Shown: positions 1 to 10,200 of the stretch, one piece after another | Position numbering within the stretch: position 1 is the stretch's first letter | How the letters are laid out: every line of letters starts with the position of its first letter | NCBI GenBank assembly: GCA_022702545.1 | Contig: JAHRBC010000002.1 | Location: 6,076,001-6,140,000, forward strand | Direction: 5' to 3' | Source: Phycomyces nitens | Lineage: Eukaryota > Mucoromycota > Mucoromycetes > Mucorales > Phycomycetaceae | Length of the DNA: 64,000 nt | Notes under the pieces: model-generated | Seen by the model: only the letters and a program-made list of their open reading frames with translations | What the model was told of the DNA's origin: nothing | The model's database searches: none | Translations under genes and position numbers: made by a program

Positions 1-429
1 CCATTCAATATTTTCTCGAGCGGAAAACACCATCTCACTAGATAAAGTGGAGCCAACATTAAGATTCTTAGCTGTACGGGATCTAATTGGCTGTGACTGT
101 AGGAACTATTATATTATAAATATGCCAAGTATATATCATTTTTGGATACAGCGTTTCATGTAGGTACACAAAAATATTTAAATATATCCATGAAGAGGTG
201 AGCTTTGGTATTCAAGGTAAAGAATAGATATATAGCTTAAAATTGTATAAAAACCCAAGGCAGTTATATAATCATTAGCAATTCAATAGTAATGGCTTGT
301 AAAAGTAAAAATACTTGAAAGATATATATAAAGTGGCTTAAAATAAATAGTGCTACGTTTGACAAGAGAACAAGAGTATAAAACACTTGATTTTATATTT
401 TATTCCTCTCTTTCTCTTTCTTTATCTCA
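1..429. other. Left flank and promoter region of F-box gene
   Basis: No gene is seen. The last 100 bases are the promoter and leader of the F-box gene: a TATA-like tataaaa lies near 376 and a pyrimidine-rich leader runs up to the ATG at 430. Positions about 331-429 closely resemble 42215-42305, upstream of the third F-box copy, so the promoter was copied with the gene. Confidence 0.6.
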
Positions 430-2265
430 ATGGCATCAACATTACCACATAAAATTCTCTCGTATATTGGAACGCATGTTAGACAAGAGGATCGACCTCA
501 TTGTGCACTCGTCTGCAAACATTGGAAAGAGCCATTTCTAGACGCCTATTGGGGAAGATTGGAGATTGGCAAATACGAAACGGATACCACTACATTGTAT
601 TTCAGCAAATCACTTTTGATTAATGCGCACCGTGTATGGGCAGTGGAGTTTTTAAACGTTCGTTTGGATGACTATGAAATACTTTTGGAATTTCAGCGAT
701 CTTTCCCAGGGATAAGATATTTTGAATTCTATAGTACTACATCACGTACATTCCCTATTTTAGACGCATTGGACTGGAATCTTTGGCAGTCGTTGTCGTA
801 TCTGATAATACATTTGGAATCTAAATCTGAAACAGTATCCTTGCAGAGTCTATTCACAAATCTGTCGGTATTGCCTTGTCTTGTTCATCTTGAACTTGAC
901 CAAAACAAACAACCCCCCATTTCATGGAATAACTTTGAATTTCTTCACAAACATCTGCCACGTTTGGAGTATCTAAGGCACAATTTCCCTTTCAAGACAA
1001 TAACAAGAGACGAGATTGAAAACATTAAAACGGTCGAGCCAGCACAGACCATGACAAGAATAGGATTTCACGAGGATTTCAACCCTCTTTGGCTATTCTA
1101 CTTTGCATCAAAGTATCCGAATCTACGACATTTCACTATTCAAGAATTTCATAGTACATTATTTCGTGGTTCAATCGAATATAGCGATGAAGAATACCAA
1201 CCAGACCTTCAATTGCTTTCAACACTCGACCAGTTCTTTCCTTGCTTAAAACGGGCAGTTACATTGCTTGAAGATAAGAATATATATTTATGGTTTATAT
1301 TCTACGAAACTCTCGGGTATTTTGGCACAAAAATCGAACATGTTGAACTACTTTCTACGTATCTGATTAAAAACGACAATGTAAAAAAACTTATACAGCC
1401 TATTTCCGAATCATTAAAGATTTTGAAGATTGACTTGCGTGCACGTGAAACAATGCGTCTTGATGTTTGCCCAGGACTAGTCACATTATGCATAGATGGA
1501 CTCAATAATCCTCAAATTGAAGTAGATACAATCTTGGAGTGTTTCCCAGCCTTGCGCTCATTATCTGTCAGAAGTGTCTATCTTTATCTCTCAAACAATC
1601 CGCATACATACGCTCTGCATCCTTTACAGAAACTGAAAATAAAAGATTCGTTTATCAACAAAGACGGCATTCGTTATCTATCCCTCCGTTGCAACCAACT
1701 AAAGCATGTGACGTTAATTGATTTTCGCTATAATGGAGCTGGATTATATTATTATGATTATAAAGATGATGATGAACCTGAAAAATTTAGTTTTGATATG
1801 CCAATGTCAAATTTGGATACATTTGTATTTACCATTTCTGCTAACTGGCCACAAGCGATCATATTATTTCCCAGACACTACATGATTCAACAGATGGAAA
1901 ACGACAATCACATATTACAAGCAACTCAACAGTCACCTCGAATAAACTGGTATCATATGTACTGTGACAGAACAAACAGAAAACAAAAGGTTTTGCTATG
2001 GGAGCTTGGAAAACGTGATATCGAATTTGCTCAGAGATATCTCAGAGAATTTGCTCGCAGAAAGAAGCGTGGAAAAGGGCGGAAAGACATTAAAGACGAT
2101 GAGCATGGTTTTATACAAAAAAGATTCTGGAAAAAGGATTTAAAATACGGTGTTCATGTATTTCGGTTTAAATCTGTCAAGAACCATATTTTTCGTATCA
2201 GATCTGTGATGTTGTCCGGGTCGGAGCAACAGACAGTTCGGTCTGGTGTGAGGACGAGCTACTAG
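430..2265 (+). CDS. F-box/LRR-like protein with a transposon-derived C-terminus
   Basis: This is a single open frame of 611 residues. Residues about 4-45 (LPHKILSYIG ... LVCKHWK ... YWGRLEI) have the pattern of an F-box, the Skp1-binding motif of SCF ubiquitin ligases. The middle holds irregular leucine-rich stretches such as LSVLPCLVHLEL and HPLQKLKIKDS, which usually form the substrate-binding part. The C-terminal region is basic and ends near 2200 at the same place as its paralogue at 42306-44102. The last 20 or so codons (about 2201-2262) do not match the paralogue; they lie in sequence homologous to the relict element at 30 kb. The stop codon is therefore supplied by an inserted element. 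Two further copies (4025-4922 and 42306-44102) are broken, so this is the only copy that still reads through. The substrate is unknown. Confidence 0.75.
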   Translation: MASTLPHKILSYIGTHVRQEDRPHCALVCKHWKEPFLDAYWGRLEIGKYETDTTTLYFSKSLLINAHRVWAVEFLNVRLDDYEILLEFQRSFPGIRYFEFYSTTSRTFPILDALDWNLWQSLSYLIIHLESKSETVSLQSLFTNLSVLPCLVHLELDQNKQPPISWNNFEFLHKHLPRLEYLRHNFPFKTITRDEIENIKTVEPAQTMTRIGFHEDFNPLWLFYFASKYPNLRHFTIQEFHSTLFRGSIEYSDEEYQPDLQLLSTLDQFFPCLKRAVTLLEDKNIYLWFIFYETLGYFGTKIEHVELLSTYLIKNDNVKKLIQPISESLKILKIDLRARETMRLDVCPGLVTLCIDGLNNPQIEVDTILECFPALRSLSVRSVYLYLSNNPHTYALHPLQKLKIKDSFINKDGIRYLSLRCNQLKHVTLIDFRYNGAGLYYYDYKDDDEPEKFSFDMPMSNLDTFVFTISANWPQAIILFPRHYMIQQMENDNHILQATQQSPRINWYHMYCDRTNRKQKVLLWELGKRDIEFAQRYLREFARRKKRGKGRKDIKDDEHGFIQKRFWKKDLKYGVHVFRFKSVKNHIFRIRSVMLSGSEQQTVRSGVRTSY

Positions 2266-2600
2266 GAGCACAATGGCAACGTTATCAGTGGATAGTACTA
2301 CCTAAGAGGCCTTGTAGCTATTAGGCTGGTAACAGCTTATTGAATAAAACACGTTCTTTTTCCATTAAGTCTATATTTGTCGCAGAGGACATAGGTCGCT
2401 CTGGTCACTTTGAATTGTCTGAAATGTTAAGAGAATACCAAATCTACATCTCTCTACAACTTCGCTGTATCGTGTGTGTCGTGCCTCTTCCCCAACCCCA
2501 AACCAATCCCGTGCGTATAACTTCCTTTTCTCGTAAAAGACCTCCAGTTCATACCGCACAGTATATCAAAGATCCGCAAACACTCCAACAATACAGATCT
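2201..2600 (+). mobile_element. Fragment of a PD-(D/E)XK-like repeat family (copy 1)
   Basis: The stretch is homologous along its length to the minus-strand sequence at about 30490-30840. Shared landmarks are ctgttgtccgg-like at the start, a gaataaaac block, atatttgt-g-agaggaca, and a final ata-aaagatcc block with acagat. Its open part (to 2621) encodes residues such as SIFVAEDIGRSGHFELSEML. It starts where the F-box homology stops (about 2201). Homology ends near 2597, just before the Tc1-type gene. The part corresponding to the nuclease-like motif of the other copy is missing here, so this is a truncated relic. Confidence 0.55.
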
Positions 2601-3898
2601 ATTCAAGATACCGTACCCTAAAGTATTTCACCGTCCTTTCCTAATTTGGGAATTTTGATTAAAAGTATCTATTTTTGTTTTTATTTTTCTCTTTCTTTTT
2701 CTCATTCGATTCTTCTCATGTCTCCTAAAACCATTAAGAATATCCCTCTAAAGAAGACTGAACTTTCAGATTATCTGAAAGGCAAGATTGTTGGTGCCTT
2801 TGACTCTGGTACATCCATGGCTGAGATTGCACGGCGATATGATATACCCTATCCCACAGTTAAAGCAACAATGCAGAGAGTGAAAAAAACCGGTACTGTC
2901 CTTGTTAAAAAACGTCAAGGAAGACCCTGTCTATTGAAAGATCGTGATCCAAGATCTCTCAGTAACATCGTGCGCAAAGATCCAACCGCGACATTAGACA
3001 CCATTACAGATGAGATTCAGACATCATCAGGTGTTGCAATCAAGAGAGATGCCATTCTAAAGTACCTAAAGAAACTTGGAATACGGTCTTGCATAGCTGC
3101 CAGAAAGCCTTTATTGCTGGAAAGGCATATCAAAAATCGCCTAAAGTTTGTAAATGAGGCTCGTCGTCGCAATCAGCAATGGAATCGAGTGATCTGGAGT
3201 GATGAGTCCAGATTCATGGTTTTCCCAAGGGCTGGAAATGTTCGTGTGTGGCGCACAAAGCAGCAGAAGTTCAAGAGAGGATATGTTGTGCCAAAGGTTC
3301 AAGGTGGAGGGGGTTCAGTGATGGTATGGGGCTGTATTTGGGCTGGAGGTGTGGGAAAGCCTATAATTATTGATGGTACACTAAATCAGCACAAGTACAA
3401 AAGACTCTTAAAACGTGATTTCATGCCCTGGTTTCAAAGTCTTAAGCAAAGGAAACACGGAGAATTCATTTTCCAAGAAGATAATGCACCTTTTCATAAG
3501 AGTTTGTTGGCTAAAGAGTACAAAAAGAAGGTGAATCTTCCTGTTATGACATGGCCACCAAACAGCCCTGACCTGAGCCCAATAGAGAACATATGGTCCT
3601 ACTTGGAACATAAGTTGAGAGCCAGGAAGGTAAAGCCTACGAACAAACACTCTTTGGCTCGTGCACTACAAGAAGAGTGGAAAAGAGTATTGAAGAAAGT
3701 TGTAGAATCCCATTGCATGTCAATGCCAAATCGGATTCAAGAACTTAAAAAAAATCATGGATCTCATACTCACTACTAAACCTTGAAATAAATTGTATTT
3801 TTACATTGATATATATTATATCTATTATTCATAATTTTTTCAGCATTGTATCTATAGTTTATTCTAGGAAAAAGATGTAAAGAAGTTGTCCATTTTCA
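2600..3898 (+). mobile_element. Tc1/mariner-type element (extent inferred)
   Basis: The limits come from context, not from visible ends. The left limit is where homology to the 30 kb relic stops (about 2597-2605). The right limit is where sequence like the 3' flank of F-box copy 3 resumes (aaaaagtgaaattta near 3900; compare 44106). I looked for terminal inverted repeats and a TA duplication and found none I would defend. The element may be old at its ends, although its transposase frame is intact. Confidence 0.5.
2718..3779 (+). CDS. Tc1/mariner-family DD34E transposase
   Basis: The gene encodes 353 residues from the ATG at 2718; the frame is open further upstream but has no earlier ATG. The N-terminus holds a helix-turn-helix (SMAEIARRYDIPYPTVKATM) followed by a GRP-type linker (RQGRPCLL). 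The catalytic triad is readable: D in WSDESRF, D in FQEDNAPFH, and E in SPIENIW 34 residues after the second D. The DD34E spacing is typical of Tc1-like enzymes, which move by cut and paste into TA sites. Length is normal for the family and there is no internal stop, so the protein could be functional. It sits inside a nested insertion at the 3' end of the F-box gene. Confidence 0.93.
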   Translation: MSPKTIKNIPLKKTELSDYLKGKIVGAFDSGTSMAEIARRYDIPYPTVKATMQRVKKTGTVLVKKRQGRPCLLKDRDPRSLSNIVRKDPTATLDTITDEIQTSSGVAIKRDAILKYLKKLGIRSCIAARKPLLLERHIKNRLKFVNEARRRNQQWNRVIWSDESRFMVFPRAGNVRVWRTKQQKFKRGYVVPKVQGGGGSVMVWGCIWAGGVGKPIIIDGTLNQHKYKRLLKRDFMPWFQSLKQRKHGEFIFQEDNAPFHKSLLAKEYKKKVNLPVMTWPPNSPDLSPIENIWSYLEHKLRARKVKPTNKHSLARALQEEWKRVLKKVVESHCMSMPNRIQELKKNHGSHTHY

Positions 3899-4024
3899 TT
3901 GAAAAAGTGAAATTTAGTTAATTATATTATTTTTGATTGATATCTCAGGTATCGATGACTGTATGTAACTATTTGTTTATTATAAAAATTAAAAACCAAC
4001 CGAAGAAACAACTGTAAAATGTTT

Positions 4025-4922
4025 TGAGTCGACATCAAAAGACGACATGGAAGACATTGAAAATGTTAAACGAGCACAGGCTATAGAAAAGCTGAATATT
4101 TTAACGCGGACTAGTATTCTTTGGATAACCTGCTTTGCAAAGTATTCTAGCCTACAAAAAATAGCTTTTTATTCATGAAATCCGTGCCGCAGAACATCCT
4201 CTTTACATGTCTTATAAGTAAAAATGCATAACCGAGATTTGCATGATTTCAACACTCGACCAATTCTTTTCCCGTTTAAAAAAGGATAAACACAGCTAAC
4301 CAGATAGGCCCAACATTTCTCTCTCTCAAGTAATGGCTATATACATACCCCACATCCGTTACAGAGACTGGAAATATATCATTCAACCCCCAGTCAAGTC
4401 GTACTTAACTATATATCCTTGCGTTGCGACAAACTAAAGTTTCTAAAATTATGGGACATTGTACACAGTGAAGTTAGCTACAGTGGACAGCTGTTTTTCG
4501 ACATGTCTATGGCACAATTGGATACATTTACATTTGGATACTTTCAAACAAAATCACGCTTTTCGTATATGCATTTGCCCAGACACTATGTGATTGAACA
4601 GACGGGTGAAAATGATCCATTGCAAAGTGTCCATCCATATCGAACAAACTGGTATCATGTGTGTTGTGACAAGACAGACAGAAAGAAAAGGACTTTGAAA
4701 TGGGAGCTTGGAAGACGAGATATCGAATTTGCTCAGAGATATATTAAAGACTTTACTCGCAGACGATGGCGTGGAAAGGAGCGAAAAGACAGAGTGCAAG
4801 ATGAATATGGCTTGACACAAAAAAGATTCTGGAAAAAGGATCTTCGTGATGGTGTCTTGAAATTTCAGTTCAAATCCGTCAAAACCCACTTTATTCATGT
4901 ATATCCTTATCCAGAGAGATAA
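4025..4922 (+). pseudogene. Decayed F-box/LRR paralogue (copy 2, 5'-truncated)
   Basis: The sequence aligns with the F-box gene from about its codon 195 onward: the block after 4040 (gaagacattgaaaatgtta) matches gagattgaaaacattaaaa of copy 1. Stops and frameshifts break the first 400 bases. From 4419 a frame of 167 residues remains, ending at 4922, and carries the family C-terminal signatures (TNWYHVCCDKTDRK, ELGRRDIEFAQRYIKDF, KRFWKKDLRDGV). The N-terminal F-box half is absent. No 5' signal is left, so expression as a protein is unlikely. Confidence 0.7.
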
Positions 4923-7900
4923 TTAGAGAAGATAAAAAATATGACTTTGTAGTAAGAGGGAATTATATGCTTTAATATCACATTTTATTTCAATGCCTCT
5001 TGATCGTATGAATATTCTGCCGTTGCTTTATCCTAGAGTATATAAACTCCTTTTTTTCTGTATCTCTGACAGATTCTGGGTCAGGGGAAAAAATATGACC
5101 CAAAGATTCAAAAACACCAACTCAGAACCAACTCCAGATCATCGCACTAACCCAGCCTCACCTTGTTCCAGGTACGATATGCCATTCTTTATACCTTTTC
5201 CGGGTCTTTTCGACATTTGATAAGAACCCTCGTTGTCCTTGACCGTAAACCTTGACGAATCGGAACAATTGGCATGCTTATTATCCTTGATAAGCTGCTC
5301 TCAAAATTAAAATAAACCAAACAACATCTTGAAATTGGCTGTATAAAGAAGATACATGAAAGCCCCATGTATTTTATGATCCACGACATCCCTTTCTTTT
5401 TTTTATTACTGCCATTATAACATCTTTTAGGTAAATATATATATATTGGGCGTGGCTGATACGAAAGATATATAGAGGCTTTTCAAAATCAATGCGTCTA
5501 GAAATTAGAAAAATGTTTGCTAATTTGGTAAATACGCTTTTAATAGCTCATCCAAAAAAAAAAGGTGTAGTGATTATTCAGATGGAGCAAGTTCAGTATA
5601 TATTCTAGATATAAAATGGCTATTTTTACCATTTAGTTGAATAAATCACCCAAGTTCTTCATTGAACATCCAACAAAACCAAAGCTATTTTTTTCTGTTT
5701 GGGAACTTTGATCCAAATAATAATAATAATATATACAGTAGACGTCAAAAAGGAAACAATGGATATTTGTCCAACCACCACAGAAAACATTGGTTCGTAT
5801 CATCAGATTCCTATAAAAATGCCTCTATTTTGTCTTTGCTGCTAATTAAGATTAGGAGAGTACAAAATAGGCATTTTGAATACTCTTTGTTGATTAAAGA
5901 GCATGATCTATTAGAAAGTAAGCTTTATATATAGATGGACTAGAGTTCTGATCAATTAAGAATAGGGTTGATTAATAGAACCACATTTGCTTTATTGTTA
6001 TTTTCTTTTCCTGGCTGTTTATCTTTGGCAAGGTTAGTGAGCTCTGGTTGACTTGCAGATAGCCCCCGTAATGTATGCAAGGTTATTGAGCTAGTCAATT
6101 GTGGATCTTGTTAATTTGTCAAGTCCCTAATCAAACAGAACAATGCCAATGCTTTGTGTGTTATTTTGCAGACATTATTATCAAGGTGCTACTGAACTAG
6201 CCTGGGCTGTTCTTTTGCTATCAATCTGACCATATTTACAGAATATCAGGAATTTTATATATATATAAAAAGATTATAGGCACTGCATCTTTAAAAATAA
6301 TAATAATAATGTCCGTTTTTCCGTCCTGTCTCTCATAACTTGCAGTCGATATTTTTTGCCAAGGCTTTTTTTTGTATATATATATAATTTCTGGATTAAG
6401 ATTCAATAGTGATATTGAATACAATACAAAATTAACAGGTCCTAAAGGTAAATATGCCTAGAAATCATAGTTCTGTACCATCTGAGCACTAGATATACAT
6501 CTAGTCATTAGACTTGCAGCTGTATTTTCTTGACCTGATTTCTAGAGGTACCGAAGCCCTTGTGTAAAAATAGAAGGTGACACAATATATATATTTTACT
6601 ATATTTATCCTTTTCTTGTACCCTTTGATCCTTGCTAAATTAACGTATAATATAAAACAGCAATAATAATTCCAAGATCGCTAGTGTTCAATATTCTCTC
6701 ATCTTGTATGAACCTATTGGCCTAAACTGTCGATTTTTGGAGATATTCCCATTCACAGACCTTGGATGATTATAAAAATCAAGTGCAAATTGTGTATTGT
6801 ATAACGCAAAAGTTCTCTTTATCGGGCAAAATAATATATATATATATGTATATGTATGTATGTATGTCCACATCTTCATTATTATTTCGCAGGCCTTTTG
6901 TACGAACAAGATGATAGGCACAATATATATTAAAGCAAGAATTTGTCAGACACCAGTGCTCCATGCCCACTTGTTCTATTGGTTACCCTGTCAAGAGTAT
7001 TGTATATACCCAAGTCCATAAAATATTTTGTCCATTTAAGGCTGGTCTTGTACATTGGCTTGATTTTAAGCAAGCTATAAAATAATAAATATAAACAATT
7101 TCTTGTACGGTGCTCATGGCGCCAAATGATAATGTTTATAATACAATTATACATGGAGTGCAAATCTACAAGATCCAAAAATGTCATTTGGCACCTTGAG
7201 CACTGTACAATATATCCATTCTGTCCAAGAATCTTGCCATGCTCTCTATTAATATAGACACCTTGGCTATTCTCCGAATCCAAAGTATTAAAAAGAAAAC
7301 GATTTTATGATGGTTTAGAATGTCAAGACTTCTGTCGTATGATTGTATTACCTTGAGCTCGAGATACTTTGAATTGGTGATCTTTTTTTTTTTAATTATT
7401 TATTTTACTTGAGATCCAAAAAGACCGTCACACATACACACACATATATATATATATAGCTCCACCAAGTTCCCTTGATATTCTGGGTATATCCAGACGG
7501 ACAAGATTCTTTATCACAGTATCCACTGGCCTCGACACCCAAGAATCAACAGAATATTCTCGTTTGTTTGGACACGCAAATGCAAATGCGAATACAGAGT
7601 GTGGAGTGGGCTGCTCTTGTAGATCTCTTGGACACAAACAATCTAATTTTTTTTTTAGTTTTGTGCACAAGCGTAACATAAGCTCGCTTCCTTTATTTGT
7701 AATATGTATATATAAATCTACATAATTTATTGCTTAATGGGTACAACATATGCCTCCAAGTGGTGGAGTTGTCGACTAGAAGGCTATAGTTATGGATTAC
7801 GATTATTTTGTGCAACCAACTGTAGATTGGTGCACTAGGACCAATATTTACAACCATTCTGAATTGTTATTGCAAAATGCTCAGCCTCCATATATTGTGG

Positions 7901-8668
7901 TTAAAAGAAAGAAACAGGGGAGATAGATCTTGACGTGCAGTGATTGTAAGGCGTATTATTGTTATTGTTATTGTTATTGTCTTTTGAGAAGAGAGGGCTT
8001 GGTTATAATGGCCCGTCATTTGCTTGTACGCTCTAGATGTGCAGCCTGCTAGTCTGCCAAGAATTACAGGGGATTTGATGGCATTTTTTTTTTGTTTATT
8101 GATTGGACCTTTCCTATATTGTGCCTCTGAAATGAAGTTGTCTTGGTAACCATCCCAGGTCTAGCTGTAATGATGTTTATAATTTAATACAAATCATGTT
8201 AAAATGATGACGAAAGTGACTATTCCTGTCTGTCCAAAAGACACTTAAATACCAATAGATTACAGGGCACTGCAAAATCCTCTTTCTCTCTTCTTTCTAT
8301 TACGCAAAATTTGATAATAATTTGTAAAAAACAAAATGGTTTCTTTTTATAGACCATAATGATAATAATGATAATGATAATGATGATGGTGGGTTTGGGT
8401 CAACTATTTTTTATATATTTTACTTATAATATGTATATAAAAGGAAAGTTCCTAATATATATATATATATATATAATTGCTGGATATCTTTGCGGGCCAT
8501 AAATGAACAGGAATTAAAAAACAAATCTGATTAGTAGCTCATGCATAGACGTCAAAACGGAATAAATTTGTTATAAAAGGAGAGAGAGTTTTATTTAAGA
8601 AGAAGAAAAAAAACAGCTTCTCTTCTTCCTTCCTTCCTTCCCAATTTCCTTTCAACTCTTCAATCTTT
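4923..8668. other. Long gene-poor AT-rich region
   Basis: I see no convincing gene. Open frames here are short, TA-rich and without recognisable motifs or spliced partners. The stretch holds TA and GT microsatellites (for example 6835-6870, 7437-7458, 8455-8476), a gat/aat-rich tract near 8356-8390 and an imperfect inverted repeat at 7104-7209. The last 60 bases before 8669 are a ttcc-rich leader of the next gene. Confidence 0.5.
7104..7209. repeat. Imperfect 28-bp inverted repeat (hairpin)
   Basis: The left arm 7104-7131 and the right arm 7182-7209 are reverse complements at 24 of 28 positions, with a 50-base loop. Two of the four differences would be G-U pairs in RNA of one strand. It could be a degraded MITE or a small-RNA hairpin; the sequence does not decide. 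Confidence 0.6.
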
Positions 8669-9536
8669 ATGCTCAACACACACACGTCTCTTTTTGCCAT
8701 GGCTTTAATGGCCTTTGGCGTGTTTGCCAAGCCAATCTATAGCCAACCTGAGACTGTCCAAACAACCTTTGTCGAATGGCCCTTTGTGGACGAATATGCC
8801 ATACGAAACCAAGTGTTGGACTTTTACGAAAACATTGTCGAAGAAGTGTTCACGGCACACACACAGGAGATACTGGAGCATCTGCAGACCAATCAGAGAG
8901 CGTTCTTTGGTGCTGGCCATTCCGCTCTGGAGGAACCTCATGGCAAGTATATCATTAGTGCTTGTATTATTTTTGGGACTGCCAATAATAACACTTTCAA
9001 TAGCTTCTTGTATACACAAAATCGAAAACGCTGTTTCAAACAATGTACAGGCAATGAGCCAATTCGTGTACGACTCGATTGAAAAACACGTGGATGAGAA
9101 CCTGATCTTGCTTGATGTTTTCAACCGGAACTCAGAGGCGGTTGATCCAGAAACCTCGGCTCAGGATATCGCAGCCCTTGTGTATTCTCTCAACCAGATT
9201 GTTTCTTACAGATTAATGGTGTCTGCCGAGGAGTTCAACCTGGCCAGGAGTATCGAGAACGACTCGGCTCCTTGCGATCTCTATTCTTTTTTCAAAACCC
9301 CGGCCGTCGTAGAGGACTACCAGTCTGCCGGATTTCCTGGCTCTTTGGTCCATTCCAAGGGTCTCTGGCTTCAGTCAGCAAAGATCGCCATCGATCGCTC
9401 CACTGGGTGTCTTGAGGACCCAATCGATTACCACGTCAAATCTATTCAGTCAGATGTCTTGTATGAGATTGAAGGCCGGTCTATGGATATCGTAAACATC
9501 CTGTACGATTCACAGTTTGAGGATCTCGACATGTAG
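8669..9536 (+). CDS. Predicted secreted protein of unknown function
   Basis: Proposed exons are 8669-8942 and 9004-9536, giving 268 residues. The N-terminus (MLNTHTSLFAMALMAFGVFA) looks like a signal peptide; the ATG at 8699 would also give one. The frame changes between the two halves, so an intron is needed. The only strong pair is a GC-AG intron, donor ATG/GCAAGT and acceptor CAATAG, 61 bases, which restores the frame exactly; a GT donor at 8910 also fits but is weak. The mature part is acidic and helical, with VSNNVQAMSQFVYDSIEKHV in the middle, and shows no domain I recognise. Exon GC content is clearly above the flanks, which supports a real gene. Confidence 0.65.
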
Positions 9537-10200
9537 ATTTCACCAAAACGTTTATTCACACACACACACACACACACATATTCGGATTTCTTGATTAATT
9601 AGAGAAACCATCACAAGAATCCATGTACATAAATGACCCACTTGCCCATTGCTTATATTTCATTTCGAAACAAATAAATTCCAAAAAATCATATAGTAGT
9701 AGTAATATTGAGAATAAAATTTATTATTAAAAATAATATATATATATATATATCTTTCTTGTCCTACGCACGGTAATCATTACCACAAACAATGTTTGTG
9801 AATAAAAAAACGAGTATGCAAATATATATAGATTTCAAGATATATATATATGTATATTTATATTTATATATATACACGATGATTGCCTGTTGTTTTGCAA
9901 AATATCTAATGATAATTGTAAAGACTTGTCGTATGATGATCCTCACACACTTGTAAAATATATATGTATATATAAAAAGGACTGTCAATAAAGATTGGAC
10001 TATTGGTCTTGCCAGTACAAAAAAAAAACACACACACACACACACTGTTCGAGGATATTTTGATGATAATATTATTTTGATGGGTTATATATAATACATA
10101 ATAATTTGATGGATACACGTATATATGATGATAATATAAAGAAACGACTTTTTTTTTAAAAAAAAAACAAAAACAAAAAATAAAGAAGATCAAAAAGAAT
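9537..10200. other. Intergenic, convergent 3' ends
   Basis: This is the shared 3' flank of the secreted-protein gene and the ATPase gene. It holds CA repeats (9560-9577, 10029-10045) and several TA tracts but no gene. Confidence 0.6.

Noticed and set aside
6797..7021. Short frames with Tyr/Ile/His repeats around TA and GT microsatellites
   Set aside because: They are translated simple repeats with no conserved motif or splice partner.
8715..9536. A single 273-codon plus-strand frame over the secreted-protein gene with an internal hydrophobic stretch
   Set aside because: Its first half is a shadow frame: the overlapping frame from 8669 has a clean signal peptide and better composition. A 61-base intron joins the two frames exactly, and the hydrophobic stretch is the translated intron.
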